Shown here: in pieces, positions 23,109-31,472 of the stretch | How positions within the stretch are numbered: the stretch's first letter is position 1 | Layout of the letters: each line of letters opens with the position of its first letter | Origin: Vulcanimicrobiota bacterium | GTDB taxonomy: Bacteria; Vulcanimicrobiota; Vulcanimicrobiia; Eremiobacterales; Eremiobacteraceae | Assembly: GCA_014304875.1 (NCBI GenBank) | Contig: JACRUD010000145.1 | Coordinates: 1-32,209, forward strand | Direction: 5' to 3' | Length of the DNA stretch: 32,209 bases | Position numbers and translations under genes: made by a program | The notes under the pieces: model-generated | The model's database searches: none | Told to the model about the DNA's origin: nothing | What the model saw: only the letters and a program-made list of their open reading frames with translations

Positions 23109-24668
23109 ATGCCTAAGTGGGCGATCGCCGGCCTGATCGCCGCCGGAATCGCGCTTGTGGTCATTATCGGCGTCGGATCTCACCGCAGCAACGGCGACGT
23201 GGCCGTCACAGCGATCACCGTCAGGCCGGTTATCTTGATCACGAAGCTGCCGGAAAACGGAGTCGTCGATCTGCCGCAGACGGCGACCATCGCCGCCCAG
23301 ACGGCAGGCAGCGTCGTCAGCATCGAAGCGCGCGGCGGCGAACGGGTGCGCAGGGGTCAGCTTCTCATGAAGTTGGACGATCGCGCGATCTCGGCCAAAC
23401 TCAGCGCCGACGACGCCTCCTTGGCGCAAGCGGCCGCGGCGCTGCGCAAAGCCCAGCAGACCGCCGCAACCGCCGGGGACACCAGTGCGCAGACGGTCGC
23501 GCAAGCACAACAGACGCTGCTGGCGGCGCAGGCGCAGCTGCAGTCCGACGTCAACGGCAAGCGCGAAGGGCAAATCTCCGGCTCAATCTCAGGGGTCGGA
23601 TCGCTGGGAGTCAGCGGCCGGGCGCAGATGGTCCAGCTACAGCAGCAGGTGGAGAGCGCCGATTCGAATCTGCGCACCGCGAAAGAGACGTACGACTCCG
23701 ATCGTCAGCTTTTCAAGATAAACGCGCTTGCCCGCCAGCAACTAGACCGGGACCGCGCCCTGTACGAACAGGCACAGGCGACGAGCGTGTCCGTTCACCA
23801 GCAGTACGATCTGACGGCCCAGCAGTTGCGCGACAACGCGGGGCAACTCGGCAGCCGCATCGAGGCCGACCGCCACGCCGTCGAAAGCGCCCAAGCCGCC
23901 CTGGCCGGCGCCCAGGTGCAGTCCCACCAGGACAAGACGGTGGATGTGGGCTCGGCCGAAGCGGGCGTCGCGTCGGCGCAAGCCCAACGCCAATATGACG
24001 CCCAGCAGTTGGCCGACACCGAAGTGCGGGCGCCCTTTGACGGAGTCATTCAAACTCTCGGCACCGCGCCGTCTGGCTCGGGCACCGCGGCTGCTGCCTT
24101 AGCCGTCGGAGACTCCGTCACCGCAGGGCAGAGCCTTTATACCATTGCGGGGGCCGGCGCCATGGTCGTCAAGGCGCAAGTCGACGAACAAGATATCTTC
24201 GGTGTCAAAATAGGTCAGCATGCTCTGGTCAGCGGCGAAGACTTTCCAGGCTACACTTTAGTGGGAACCGTCACCGCCATCGCGCCGGTCGTGGTCGCGC
24301 AAAGCCAGGGCGGCAATGCGGCCAAGAACGTCGAGACGACCATCGCGCTTTCAAAGCGCTACCCATTTTTGCGTGACGGCATGTCGTGCGATGTCGACAT
24401 CATCACGGGCAAAGCCGTGCGAGCGCTGACCGTGCCGCAGACCGCCGTTCTCGGTGACCGGAACAAGCGCTACGTTTTCGTCGTCCGCGCAGGTATCGCT
24501 CGCAAAACTTCGGTGCGGGAGGGTTTGCGCAACGACACCGACGTCGCCATCACGTCCGGCCTGCGCTCGGGCGACGTGGTCGCGGTCGGCGACGTGAAGG
24601 CGATCAAGGACGGCGTTAAAGTCCATGCAACGGCTGCATCGCCGGCTCCAGCTGCTTCTGCGTCGTGA
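23109..24668 (+). CDS. Periplasmic adaptor (membrane fusion protein, HlyD/MacA family)
   Basis: The 519-residue protein links the inner-membrane transporter to the TolC-like channel. It has an N-terminal membrane helix (AIAGLIAAGIALVVIIGVG), a lipoyl-like half (TAGSVVSIEARGGERVRRGQLLMKLDD, residues about 65-95), a long helical hairpin rich in Ala and Gln (about 100-300), the second lipoyl half (DTEVRAPFDGVIQTL, with the family motif), a beta-barrel (VVKAQVDEQDIFGVKIGQHALVSGEDFPGYTLVGTVTAI) and a membrane-proximal domain. The long hairpin fits contact with a TolC tip. The stop overlaps the next gene's GTG by 4 bases. Confidence 0.93.
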   Translation: MPKWAIAGLIAAGIALVVIIGVGSHRSNGDVAVTAITVRPVILITKLPENGVVDLPQTATIAAQTAGSVVSIEARGGERVRRGQLLMKLDDRAISAKLSADDASLAQAAAALRKAQQTAATAGDTSAQTVAQAQQTLLAAQAQLQSDVNGKREGQISGSISGVGSLGVSGRAQMVQLQQQVESADSNLRTAKETYDSDRQLFKINALARQQLDRDRALYEQAQATSVSVHQQYDLTAQQLRDNAGQLGSRIEADRHAVESAQAALAGAQVQSHQDKTVDVGSAEAGVASAQAQRQYDAQQLADTEVRAPFDGVIQTLGTAPSGSGTAAAALAVGDSVTAGQSLYTIAGAGAMVVKAQVDEQDIFGVKIGQHALVSGEDFPGYTLVGTVTAIAPVVVAQSQGGNAAKNVETTIALSKRYPFLRDGMSCDVDIITGKAVRALTVPQTAVLGDRNKRYVFVVRAGIARKTSVREGLRNDTDVAITSGLRSGDVVAVGDVKAIKDGVKVHATAASPAPAASAS

Positions 24669-25864
24669 AGCTGGGCGGGTTTTTCGCCTCTGCCGTCGAC
24701 ACGTTGTGGGCGAACCGCATGCGTTCGCTGCTGACGATGATCGGCATCGTCATCGGCACGGCGGCGGTCATCGCGATTTTAGGCATCGGCCAGAGCGCTT
24801 CGAGTTCCATCGGAGCGACGTTGGGCTCTTTCGGCAATCAAGGCGTCATCATCATGCCGGAGCAGGGTTCGCGCCGCGTCGGGCAAGCGCAAATCCAATG
24901 GAGCGACGTCCAAGTGCTGCGCGACGATTGCTCGCCCTGCGGCCACGTGCTGCCGTTTTACGACAGCTATTATTTCATCCGCCATGGCCATACCAAAGAT
25001 GCTTTCGAGCTGGCATCCGACTCAGACTACGTCGTCGACACGCTGGCGATGGCCGAAGGACGCCGCTTCAACTCGGACGACGTCAACGGGGCGCGCCCCG
25101 TGTGCGATCTTCTGTCGGGTGCCAAACAGAAACTCTTCGGCGACGCGCCAGCGTTGGGGAAGTACGTGCGCATCGCCGGCCGCCGTTTTCTGGTCGTCGG
25201 AGTCTTCGCTCCGGCCAGCGCCGGGATCGTGGGCGCGGTCGGCGGCGGGAGCGACAGCATCAACATCCCTTACACCACCTATCACAAGCTGCCCGACACG
25301 GTCATCTTGGGAATACAAGTGTACCCGGCGGCCGGTGCGACGGCCGCTGAGGTGACGGACGAAACGCAGGCGATCCTGCGCCGGCTGCACGGCACCCGCG
25401 TGAAGTATCAGTCCATCGACATCACGCAGCAGGAGACCGTGTTCTTAAACGTCATCAAGTACGTCTCGATCGGGGTCTCCGCCATCGGCGCGATCGCACT
25501 GGTCGTCGGCGGCATCGGCGTCATGAACATCATGCTTGTGTCGGTCATAGAGCGGACCCGCGAGATCGGCATCCGCAAGGCGATCGGAGCGTCGCGCGGC
25601 GATATTTTGCTACAGTTTCTGATCGAGGCGGTGACGATAGCGTTGATAGGCGGTGTGGTCGGCGGTCTGGTAGGGGCCGGCGCCGCCGTCGCCGCGAGCG
25701 CGGTGCTCGTCAAGCAGCTCGCGGGGTCGGTCGCCGCCATTCATTGGCTGTCGATCGTCACGATCGCCCTCGGGACGTCGCTTGCGATCGGGATCTTCTT
25801 CGGTACGTATCCCGCGTTGCGTGCGGCGCGCTTATCCCCCATCGAATGCTTGCGCCATGAGTGA
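24665..25864 (+). CDS. MacB/FtsX-family ABC transporter permease 1
   Basis: The 399-residue protein has the MacB topology: one N-terminal helix (MRSLLTMIGIVIGTAAVIAILGIG), a large periplasmic domain (residues about 55-245) and three C-terminal helices with the FtsX core [49 protein letters not shown]. In MacB-type exporters the periplasmic domain pushes substrate into the adaptor and channel. The ATPase is not fused here but encoded by a separate gene, as in LolCDE. A Cys pair (DDCSPCGHVLPF) in the periplasmic domain is unusual and could be a disulfide or metal site. The GTG start overlaps the adaptor stop by 4 bases. Confidence 0.92.
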   Translation: MKLGGFFASAVDTLWANRMRSLLTMIGIVIGTAAVIAILGIGQSASSSIGATLGSFGNQGVIIMPEQGSRRVGQAQIQWSDVQVLRDDCSPCGHVLPFYDSYYFIRHGHTKDAFELASDSDYVVDTLAMAEGRRFNSDDVNGARPVCDLLSGAKQKLFGDAPALGKYVRIAGRRFLVVGVFAPASAGIVGAVGGGSDSINIPYTTYHKLPDTVILGIQVYPAAGATAAEVTDETQAILRRLHGTRVKYQSIDITQQETVFLNVIKYVSIGVSAIGAIALVVGGIGVMNIMLVSVIERTREIGIRKAIGASRGDILLQFLIEAVTIALIGGVVGGLVGAGAAVAASAVLVKQLAGSVAAIHWLSIVTIALGTSLAIGIFFGTYPALRAARLSPIECLRHE

Positions 25865-25870
25865 AGCCGC

Positions 25871-25898
25871 ATGTAGCCACGGACCGTTAGGTCCGTCC
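25871..25898 (+). repeat. Palindromic repeat, copy 6, between the two permease genes
   Basis: ATGTAGCC is followed by ACGGACC-GTTA-GGTCCGT, a perfect 7-bp inverted repeat. It starts 7 bases after the permease 1 stop and lies in the only sizable gap (51 bases) within the efflux operon, pointing in the direction of transcription. Confidence 0.85.
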
Positions 25899-25915
25899 CC
25901 CGCGGCCGTGACGAC

Positions 25916-27124
25916 ATGAATAAGATCGCCGAGCTGTGCGGCCAAGCCTTCGACCTCTTCTGGAACAACAAGCTGCGCTCGCTGCTCACCATGCTTGGGC
26001 TCATCATCGGGGTCGGGTCGGTCATCGCGATCATGGCCGTCGGCGACGCGACCAATAAGTCCGTTCAGCATTTGCTTTCGCCCTACTCCCTGGCGTCGAG
26101 CTACATCGCGCCCAAACCCGACCAGCCGGATCCCGAGACCGCCCAAATCCGCTTTGAGGATGCTCGCCGGGTCGCTCGAATGGTACCGGCCGCTGCGAGC
26201 GTGCAGCCGATCCTATCCTTGCCGATGGAGACGCGCGTTCAGCACACGGACAAGACGATTTTGGTCTTCACGGCCGGCGAGGGAGTCGGTTTCGATTCCA
26301 CCCCGTTGTCGGATGGCCGCCGCTTCACGCAACAGGATTTAAGCGCCCATAGGCGGGTGTGCATCATCTCGGCCAACACGCGCGACGAGTTGTTCGGCGC
26401 GGGCGCGCCGGCGCTTGGCAGGACGATCCGGCTGGATGGCAGTTCCTTCACTGTGGTGGGCGTGCAAGCGCCGCCCCAAAGCGCCGGGCTGTTGCAGACC
26501 AACGCCGGCTCGCCGACGGCTTCCATTCCCTACTCGCTGGCGCCGGCGCTCGGCTACCGCTACGTGAACGCGCTCGCGGTAGTCGCGAGCGGTCCGGACG
26601 TCGTCACCCAGACGGGCGACGCAGCCATCGCCGCATTGAAAAAGATCCATGGCCAGCGCTCTCAGTACCAAGAGCGCGATATAAAAACGCTTGACGAGGG
26701 TATCGCCAAGACCTTCGCGGTGCTCACCGGCGTGATCGGCATCGTCGCCGGCATCTCGCTTCTGGTCGGAGGTGTGGGCATCATGAACATCATGCTGGTC
26801 TCGGTCACCGAACGCACCAGAGAGATTGGCCTGCGCAAAGCCATCGGAGCCAAGAGATCGGACATCCTGGCGCAATTTCTGATCGAAGCGCTGCTTTTAT
26901 GCTGCATCGGGGGAATCATCGGCCTAGCCGGCGGGGTCGGCTTGGCGGAGCTCGTGATCCATTTACTGATCGTCAAGCTGACGGGCGCCATCGTTTCGTT
27001 CGCGTGGCTGCCGATCGTGTCGGTCGCCGTCATATTTTCGGTCGGCGTCGGCATCCTCTTCGGCACGTATCCAGCCGTCCGGGCGTCCTATCTAGACCCG
27101 ATCGAAGCCCTGCGCTATGAGTGA
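25916..27124 (+). CDS. MacB/FtsX-family ABC transporter permease 2
   Basis: The 402-residue protein has the same topology as permease 1: a first helix ([22 protein letters not shown]), a periplasmic domain (residues about 50-260) and a C-terminal three-helix FtsX core ([44 protein letters not shown]). The two permeases are related but clearly diverged, mostly in the periplasmic domain, and permease 2 lacks the CxxC pair, so they probably form a heterodimer. No good Shine-Dalgarno sequence is seen before the ATG. The gene overlaps the ATPase start by 8 bases (ATGAGTGA). Confidence 0.92.
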   Translation: MNKIAELCGQAFDLFWNNKLRSLLTMLGLIIGVGSVIAIMAVGDATNKSVQHLLSPYSLASSYIAPKPDQPDPETAQIRFEDARRVARMVPAAASVQPILSLPMETRVQHTDKTILVFTAGEGVGFDSTPLSDGRRFTQQDLSAHRRVCIISANTRDELFGAGAPALGRTIRLDGSSFTVVGVQAPPQSAGLLQTNAGSPTASIPYSLAPALGYRYVNALAVVASGPDVVTQTGDAAIAALKKIHGQRSQYQERDIKTLDEGIAKTFAVLTGVIGIVAGISLLVGGVGIMNIMLVSVTERTREIGLRKAIGAKRSDILAQFLIEALLLCCIGGIIGLAGGVGLAELVIHLLIVKLTGAIVSFAWLPIVSVAVIFSVGVGILFGTYPAVRASYLDPIEALRYE

Positions 27125-27818
27125 CGTCATCGAGATCACTGCGATGACCAAGATCTACGAGATCGGCGACATTAAAGTGGAAGCGCTGCGCGGGGTCACT
27201 TTTACGATCCAGCGCGGCGAGTACGTCGCCATCATGGGGCCGTCGGGCTCGGGAAAATCGACGCTGATGAACCTCATCGGCTGTCTAGACAAGCCGACGA
27301 GCGGGCTTTATCGGCTGGACGGAGTCGATGTCGAAGCGCTGGCGGACGACCAGCTCGCCGCCCTGCGGCTGCGCAAACTTGGGTTTGTTTTTCAAGGGTT
27401 CAACTTACTCGCCCGGACCTCGGCCGTCCGCAACGTTGGTCTTCCGCTTTTCTACGCCGGGGATCGCGACCGTGATGCCAAGGCTGCAGCGATGCTCAAA
27501 CTCGTGGGTTTGGGGGACCGCTTGGACCACCGGCCGAACGAACTATCCGGCGGCCAGCAGCAGCGCGTGGCCATCGCGCGGGCCTTGGTGAATGACCCGG
27601 CCTTGCTCTTGGCCGACGAACCGACAGGTAATCTCGATTCCATCACGGCGGAAGAATTGATGGCGCTGTTCGCCCGCGTCAACGAACAGGGACGGACGAT
27701 CATCATGGTGACGCACGATGAGAACGTCGCGCGTCACGCCCGCCGCATCATCCGCTTGCGCGACGGCCTCATCGTCAGCGATGACCAGGTGGCGGGCCGC
27801 GTCGCGTCGCCGATGTAG
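27117..27818 (+). CDS. ABC transporter ATP-binding protein (MacB/LolD type)
   Basis: The 233-residue ATPase powers the two permeases. All motifs are present: Walker [10 protein letters not shown] (41-49), Q-loop Gln93 in FVFQGFNLL, signature [15 protein letters not shown] (143-157), Walker [13 protein letters not shown] (from 163) and the H-loop His200 in MVTHDEN. The sequence type ([35 protein letters not shown]) is that of the lipoprotein/macrolide exporter family. The ATG overlaps the permease 2 stop by 8 bases, so the two are coupled. The stop codon TAG lies inside the left flank of a palindromic repeat. Confidence 0.95.
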   Translation: MSDVIEITAMTKIYEIGDIKVEALRGVTFTIQRGEYVAIMGPSGSGKSTLMNLIGCLDKPTSGLYRLDGVDVEALADDQLAALRLRKLGFVFQGFNLLARTSAVRNVGLPLFYAGDRDRDAKAAAMLKLVGLGDRLDHRPNELSGGQQQRVAIARALVNDPALLLADEPTGNLDSITAEELMALFARVNEQGRTIIMVTHDENVARHARRIIRLRDGLIVSDDQVAGRVASPM

Positions 27819-27840
27819 CGCCGCGATACTTTAGGTCGCC
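27813..27840 (+). repeat. Palindromic repeat, copy 7 (degenerate), overlapping the ATPase stop codon
   Basis: ATGTAG, which contains the ATPase stop codon, is followed by CGCCGCGATACTTTAGGTCG. The core palindrome is partly lost, but the flank and the CTTTAGG centre are recognisable. Confidence 0.6.
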
Positions 27841-27862
27841 GGCGGCCGCATCGTCCGGACCA

Positions 27863-27890
27863 ATGTACCGCCGCGGCTTTAGTCGCGGCC
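27863..27890 (+). repeat. Palindromic repeat, copy 8, GCGGCTTTAGTCGC variant
   Basis: ATGTACCG is followed by CCGCGGCT-TT-AGTCGCGG, an 8-bp inverted repeat with one G-T type mismatch. The centre matches the copy at 14448, and the flank matches the main family. It is 50 bases after copy 7. Confidence 0.72.
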
Positions 27891-28234
27891 CGTCGTCAAC
27901 CGAAAAAATCACGGGCATGGCAGCGCCAGACTTGACGGGATCCGCCGGAGGGTTACATTAGTGGAGAGCGATTGTGGAGGTAGCCGTGAAACCCACCGCG
28001 CGAGTGATCTCCTGTACGATGTAGATTTTGCTGCCTGGCTCGACAGGCCCGATTGAAGTGGAGTACGCGGCGTCTCTCCACTTTCTTGGACTCTTCTTAC
28101 AGGCGTCGGTCTGGGCGAAGCAACATCAGAGGCCGCTGCTATGTCAGTCTTGCCGCTTCGCGGCACATGGGTTGGCACGTTGGCCGTTAGCCGAACACAA
28201 CAGTGCTGCTACTCCAGTATGAGCCCAAATTTAG

Positions 28235-28258
28235 GAGGCCGGCACCATGGCCGGCCTC
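28235..28258 (-). terminator. Possible terminator hairpin after the TonB-dependent receptor gene
   Basis: GAGGCCGGC and GCCGGCCTC form a perfect 9-bp stem with a 6-base loop (28244-28249). On the minus strand it starts about 30 bases after the receptor stop codon and is followed by CTAAATTTGG, a poor T-run. A factor-independent terminator is plausible but not certain. Confidence 0.55.
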
Positions 28259-28289
28259 ATCTGCGGGGTTGGTCGAGGTCGCTGGCGCG

Positions 28290-31028
28290 CTAGTACGTAC
28301 CGGCGCCTTTGCCGAGCTTCGTCGTCACGGTAAAGAGGAATTCCTGACTGTTATTGATTGATGCTGGAATGTATGGGCCTTGGCCGTAGTGCAGGAATCC
28401 GTTGAATCCGCTGCTCGGATCGGTAGCCGTGGTAAAGTAGGGATTCTGCTCGACGGCCAGCGGCGAGTACGCCTTATTCAGGTTCTGCCACTGGATCCCA
28501 AGCTGGGTCGCTCTAGTCACATTGTAATAGACATTTAGGTTGGCAGTTATGACGGAACAGCACGTCCGACCGTCGGAGAACGTGCTCTCCGCCGGATCAG
28601 CAACATTGCCGTTGGCATCGAACTGGGCAGCGTTCGGGATCAAGGCGCCGCACGCGGGCAGCGTCGGGCCGATGAGGCTGGCCCGGTCTCCCGGGCAGTT
28701 CGTGTTCGCATGGACGATACGGCCGACACCGTAGGGGTATCCGTCGACATAGGTGATCACCGGATTGAACGTCCATTTGTCATGTTTGAAGTTGGCGACT
28801 AGATTCGCCACGTTCGGCGGCACAAAAGAGACGGGATAAAGCGCATGCGCCGCCTTGTCTCCTGGGTTGAGCGCTTGATTGAAGTCGCCCGTCACCGAGG
28901 AGAGCGCCCGGGTATGCGTGTAGTCGATGTAGCCGGACCAGCCGTTGCCGGGCCGTTGCAACTGCACCTCTGTCTCAAGACCGTTGACGTAGTAGGGCCC
29001 GACTGCTTGCGGAAGTCCCGCTGGCTGTCCGGGGTTCTTGAACGTCAGAATAAGGTCGGTGGTCGTCCGCAAAAACGGCGAGACCTTCAACGACCAACCG
29101 TCTCCGATGTCATGTTCTACCGACAGATCGGCGGAGTGGTTTTCAGTGGGCGCTGGCTGCGCATCCCGCAGAGTTAGTTGGTTCGGTCCGGAGATATCAA
29201 CGTAGTTAGGCGCTAGCGTGAAGATACGTTCCACGCGCCCTGTATCGGGCAAGCGAGCGAAGTTACCGTAGGAACCTCGAATCACCGTATTACGGGCCGA
29301 CTGCCAGGCGAATCCAAATCGCCCTTGAGTGGCCCGATCCGTGAATTTCGGGGCCGAGAGACGATCGTAGGAACGGGAATCGTAGCGACCGCTGATATCG
29401 AATGTCAGCTTGTCGTTCGGCTTGAACGTGTCCGAAGCGAAGAAGTTCGCGTCGTGGTTGTTCGCCGGCTCGACGACGGCGTATCCGGAGCTGGGGAGCG
29501 GTTCAAAGAGAGCGTTCTTGCTAAAGATCGTCGCGCCGCCCAGTTTGATTAGGTTTTGAGAATTTAGCTGGGTCGTGTATTCAGCGCTGACTTCGTGCTG
29601 GTTTGAATTTCGCGTTTCGTAGAAATCGCCGAACCCCGCGTCGCCGAACGGATAGCTGAAGGTCACGAACGACCCCACGAGGGCGTAGCGCAGGTTGATG
29701 AAGGAACTCGAGTTGAAGTTGTGCGTCAACTGGAGCTTGTCGATGAAGTATCCCTGATCATCGTGATCGCTCGAGTTTCCCGTCCCCTGAGCGCACGACT
29801 TTTGGCCTGGAAACAAGCCGACCTCACCGCCTCCGTTGGGGCTTGGCCCGGTGGGGGTATCCGCACATAGGCCGGTCGCGGGATCGAAGTAAATCTCGGG
29901 GCCGACGTTACCCAGTTGTGCCGCGGTCGCGGGATTGGTGCTGGGGTAATACAGCGCCCGGATGCTGTTGTCGTAGTGTTCGATGCCGGTAGTTGCTAGG
30001 TATTGTAGATCATTCTCGTTGTTTTGGCCGAATTTGTAGTGCAGGTTGACGACTTGGTCCCGGCTGGGAATGACATCTCCTAGCGGCCCGCCGCCGAAGG
30101 CCGTTTCAGCGCTTTGAGCCCCCGGAGTGAACGAGCCGCGGCGAGCCCAATCGTAACCCGAATTCCAATAAACCCCGGAGAGGTAGTAGCTGAAGCGGCC
30201 GTTGGGTGTGGCGCTCCCGTAGTCGAAGTTGATGCCGTGATAATACGTCGGCGCTTGGGATAGCAGGGTGACGCTGCCCGAGCCAGGGTAGGAGCCTTGC
30301 CCAACGACGGTGTTCACGATACCCGAGATCGCATTGCCGCCAGAGGCCGAGTAGCCGCCCGTGGTGACTTCGATGCGCGCCAGCCCATCGTTGACCAAGT
30401 TTGTCGAGAAGCCGTCGGTGATGGGCTCCACCGTCGTGATGCCATCGTATTCGTAGCCGACTTCGTTAAAGCGGCCACCGCGGATATGCGAGTAACCGCC
30501 GGCGTCGAGCGTTACGCCTGGTAGCGTGCCGATGACGCCGGGTGTCTGATACAATCCGTACGAACCGCCCGAACCGTTCGTGGAGTTCACCGCCGCCGCA
30601 TTAAGAGTGTACTGATCGGGAGCGGTGTTTGGCTGAACCAGCGCGGCCTGGCCGCGAACCGCGATCTGACCCAGCGATTTAATCTGCTTGCTGAGCTCCA
30701 GGTTAACTCCTGTGTTCTGTTCTTGGTTGACCGTATTGCCCGGGCTGGAGGTAACTTCGTAACCGACAGCCGAGGCGGTAACCGTATAGGTATCGGGAAA
30801 GACGTTGACAATCGCGTAAAAACCGTTGGCCCGCGTCGTCGCTGTGTACTTGCCCGTCGGGGAAATTGCCGTTACTCTCGCGCCGGCGACCGGCGCGTGT
30901 GTTGCCGCATCGGTGACATGGCCTGAAAGCTCTCCGGTTGATGCGGCCAGTGTCCTTGTTGCCTGGCCGAAAACCAATGCGAAAGCCGCGGCTACGCCGA
31001 CGACGATACGGAGTGACCTTTGATTCAT
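28290..31028 (-). CDS. TonB-dependent outer-membrane receptor with carboxypeptidase-like N-terminal domain
   Basis: The 912-residue protein has a signal peptide (MNQRSLRIVVGVAAAFALVFGQATRTLAA), a carboxypeptidase-D regulatory-like beta domain (STGELSGHVTDAATHAPVAGARVTAIS...NVFPDTYTVTASAVGYE, residues about 30-110), a plug domain (PGVTLDAGGYSHIRGGRFNEVGYEYDGITT...GGYSASGGNAISGIVNTVV, about 160-250) and a long beta barrel ending in a Tyr. Such receptors import siderophores, cobalamin, sugars or other large nutrients with TonB energy. The substrate cannot be read. The plug's RGGRFNEVGYEYDG is the usual Oar/SusC-like form. GGAGGAG just before the ATG is an unusually strong, close ribosome binding site. 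No TonB, ExbB or ExbD gene is nearby. Confidence 0.92.
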   Translation of the reverse strand: MNQRSLRIVVGVAAAFALVFGQATRTLAASTGELSGHVTDAATHAPVAGARVTAISPTGKYTATTRANGFYAIVNVFPDTYTVTASAVGYEVTSSPGNTVNQEQNTGVNLELSKQIKSLGQIAVRGQAALVQPNTAPDQYTLNAAAVNSTNGSGGSYGLYQTPGVIGTLPGVTLDAGGYSHIRGGRFNEVGYEYDGITTVEPITDGFSTNLVNDGLARIEVTTGGYSASGGNAISGIVNTVVGQGSYPGSGSVTLLSQAPTYYHGINFDYGSATPNGRFSYYLSGVYWNSGYDWARRGSFTPGAQSAETAFGGGPLGDVIPSRDQVVNLHYKFGQNNENDLQYLATTGIEHYDNSIRALYYPSTNPATAAQLGNVGPEIYFDPATGLCADTPTGPSPNGGGEVGLFPGQKSCAQGTGNSSDHDDQGYFIDKLQLTHNFNSSSFINLRYALVGSFVTFSYPFGDAGFGDFYETRNSNQHEVSAEYTTQLNSQNLIKLGGATIFSKNALFEPLPSSGYAVVEPANNHDANFFASDTFKPNDKLTFDISGRYDSRSYDRLSAPKFTDRATQGRFGFAWQSARNTVIRGSYGNFARLPDTGRVERIFTLAPNYVDISGPNQLTLRDAQPAPTENHSADLSVEHDIGDGWSLKVSPFLRTTTDLILTFKNPGQPAGLPQAVGPYYVNGLETEVQLQRPGNGWSGYIDYTHTRALSSVTGDFNQALNPGDKAAHALYPVSFVPPNVANLVANFKHDKWTFNPVITYVDGYPYGVGRIVHANTNCPGDRASLIGPTLPACGALIPNAAQFDANGNVADPAESTFSDGRTCCSVITANLNVYYNVTRATQLGIQWQNLNKAYSPLAVEQNPYFTTATDPSSGFNGFLHYGQGPYIPASINNSQEFLFTVTTKLGKGAGTY

Positions 31029-31165
31029 GGCTCCTCCGAGTAAGTTTTAAGGTGCTGAAAAGGTCAAACCAGGCTGGCGTCGCACCTTTGGACTCCAGCG
31101 TGTTTGGAGATTTTCAGGAAACTTCTAGTAATCCTGTCCGCACCTGCGAACGGGTAGAGCCCACC

Positions 31166-31195
31166 TTGGCGTTTTAGCACTCTCGGTGCTGTAGT
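31166..31195 (+). promoter_or_regulatory. Upstream sigma70-like promoter copy (P1) of htrA
   Basis: TTGGCG (31166-31171) and TGTAGT (31190-31195) are spaced by 18 bases, the same layout as the better P2 copy 89 bases downstream. Both hexamers are weaker than P2, so this may be a decayed duplicate. Confidence 0.45.
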
Positions 31196-31200
31196 GGTAA
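31174..31200 (+). promoter_or_regulatory. CIRCE-like HrcA operator, copy 1 (degenerate)
   Basis: TTAGCACTC, nine bases, TAGTGGTAA. Against the CIRCE consensus TTAGCACTC-N9-GAGTGCTAA, the left arm is perfect and the right arm has two mismatches. HrcA binding here would be weaker than at copy 2. Confidence 0.7.
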
Positions 31201-31254
31201 GCGAACCGCCTTCCACAATTCGAGCAGGCAAGCGAGCTACTGCTAGGCAGCGCC

Positions 31255-31284
31255 TTGACGGTTTAGCACTCTCGGTGCTATAGT
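31255..31284 (+). promoter_or_regulatory. Sigma70-like promoter P2 of htrA
   Basis: TTGACG (31255-31260) and TATAGT (31279-31284) are spaced by 18 bases. The CIRCE-like operator overlaps the spacer and the -10 box, so HrcA would compete directly with RNA polymerase. It would give an untranslated leader of about 180 bases before the htrA ATG. Confidence 0.7.
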
Positions 31285-31289
31285 GCTAA
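31263..31289 (+). promoter_or_regulatory. CIRCE HrcA operator, copy 2
   Basis: TTAGCACTC (31263-31271), nine bases, TAGTGCTAA (31281-31289): 17 of 18 arm positions match the CIRCE consensus. CIRCE is bound by the heat-shock repressor HrcA, usually before groESL or dnaK operons. The hrcA gene is not in this window. Confidence 0.87.
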
Positions 31290-31472
31290 TGAAAGATTTT
31301 GGCGGGCTTTTTGAGATCGGCGAGCGGGCCGAAAATGGCACTGTCCCTGAAACCCTCAGGCAGCGTACCGAGTACCACCACCCAAGGCCGGATCACCGGC
31401 TGTCGGCAACGCATGCGCCGTGCATGGCGAGGGCGATCAGCCTGCCGATATCGACAAGGGAGCTTTAAATCA

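Larger units (their letters stand above)
27819..28289. other. Largely non-coding 471-base gap between efflux ATPase and TonB receptor gene
   Basis: The gap holds the two repeat copies near its left end, a hairpin near its right end and no gene I can support. On the minus strand, 28118-27958 has a run of codons without a start that reads ...STSIGPVEPGSKIYIVQEITRAV... and ends in TAA at 27958. It looks protein-like but has no ATG, GTG or TTG in a useful place after the preceding TGA, so it could be a gene remnant. I do not recognise it. Confidence 0.5.

Noticed and set aside
27909-28222. Short open frames on both strands in the gap after the ABC ATPase
   Set aside because: Ser/Thr/Pro/Arg-rich composition, no ribosome binding site and no family similarity that I can see.
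31283-31468. A 61-codon frame between the CIRCE site and htrA
   Set aside because: It begins with a GTG inside the operator, has no ribosome binding site and no recognisable sequence; this stretch is better read as the htrA leader.
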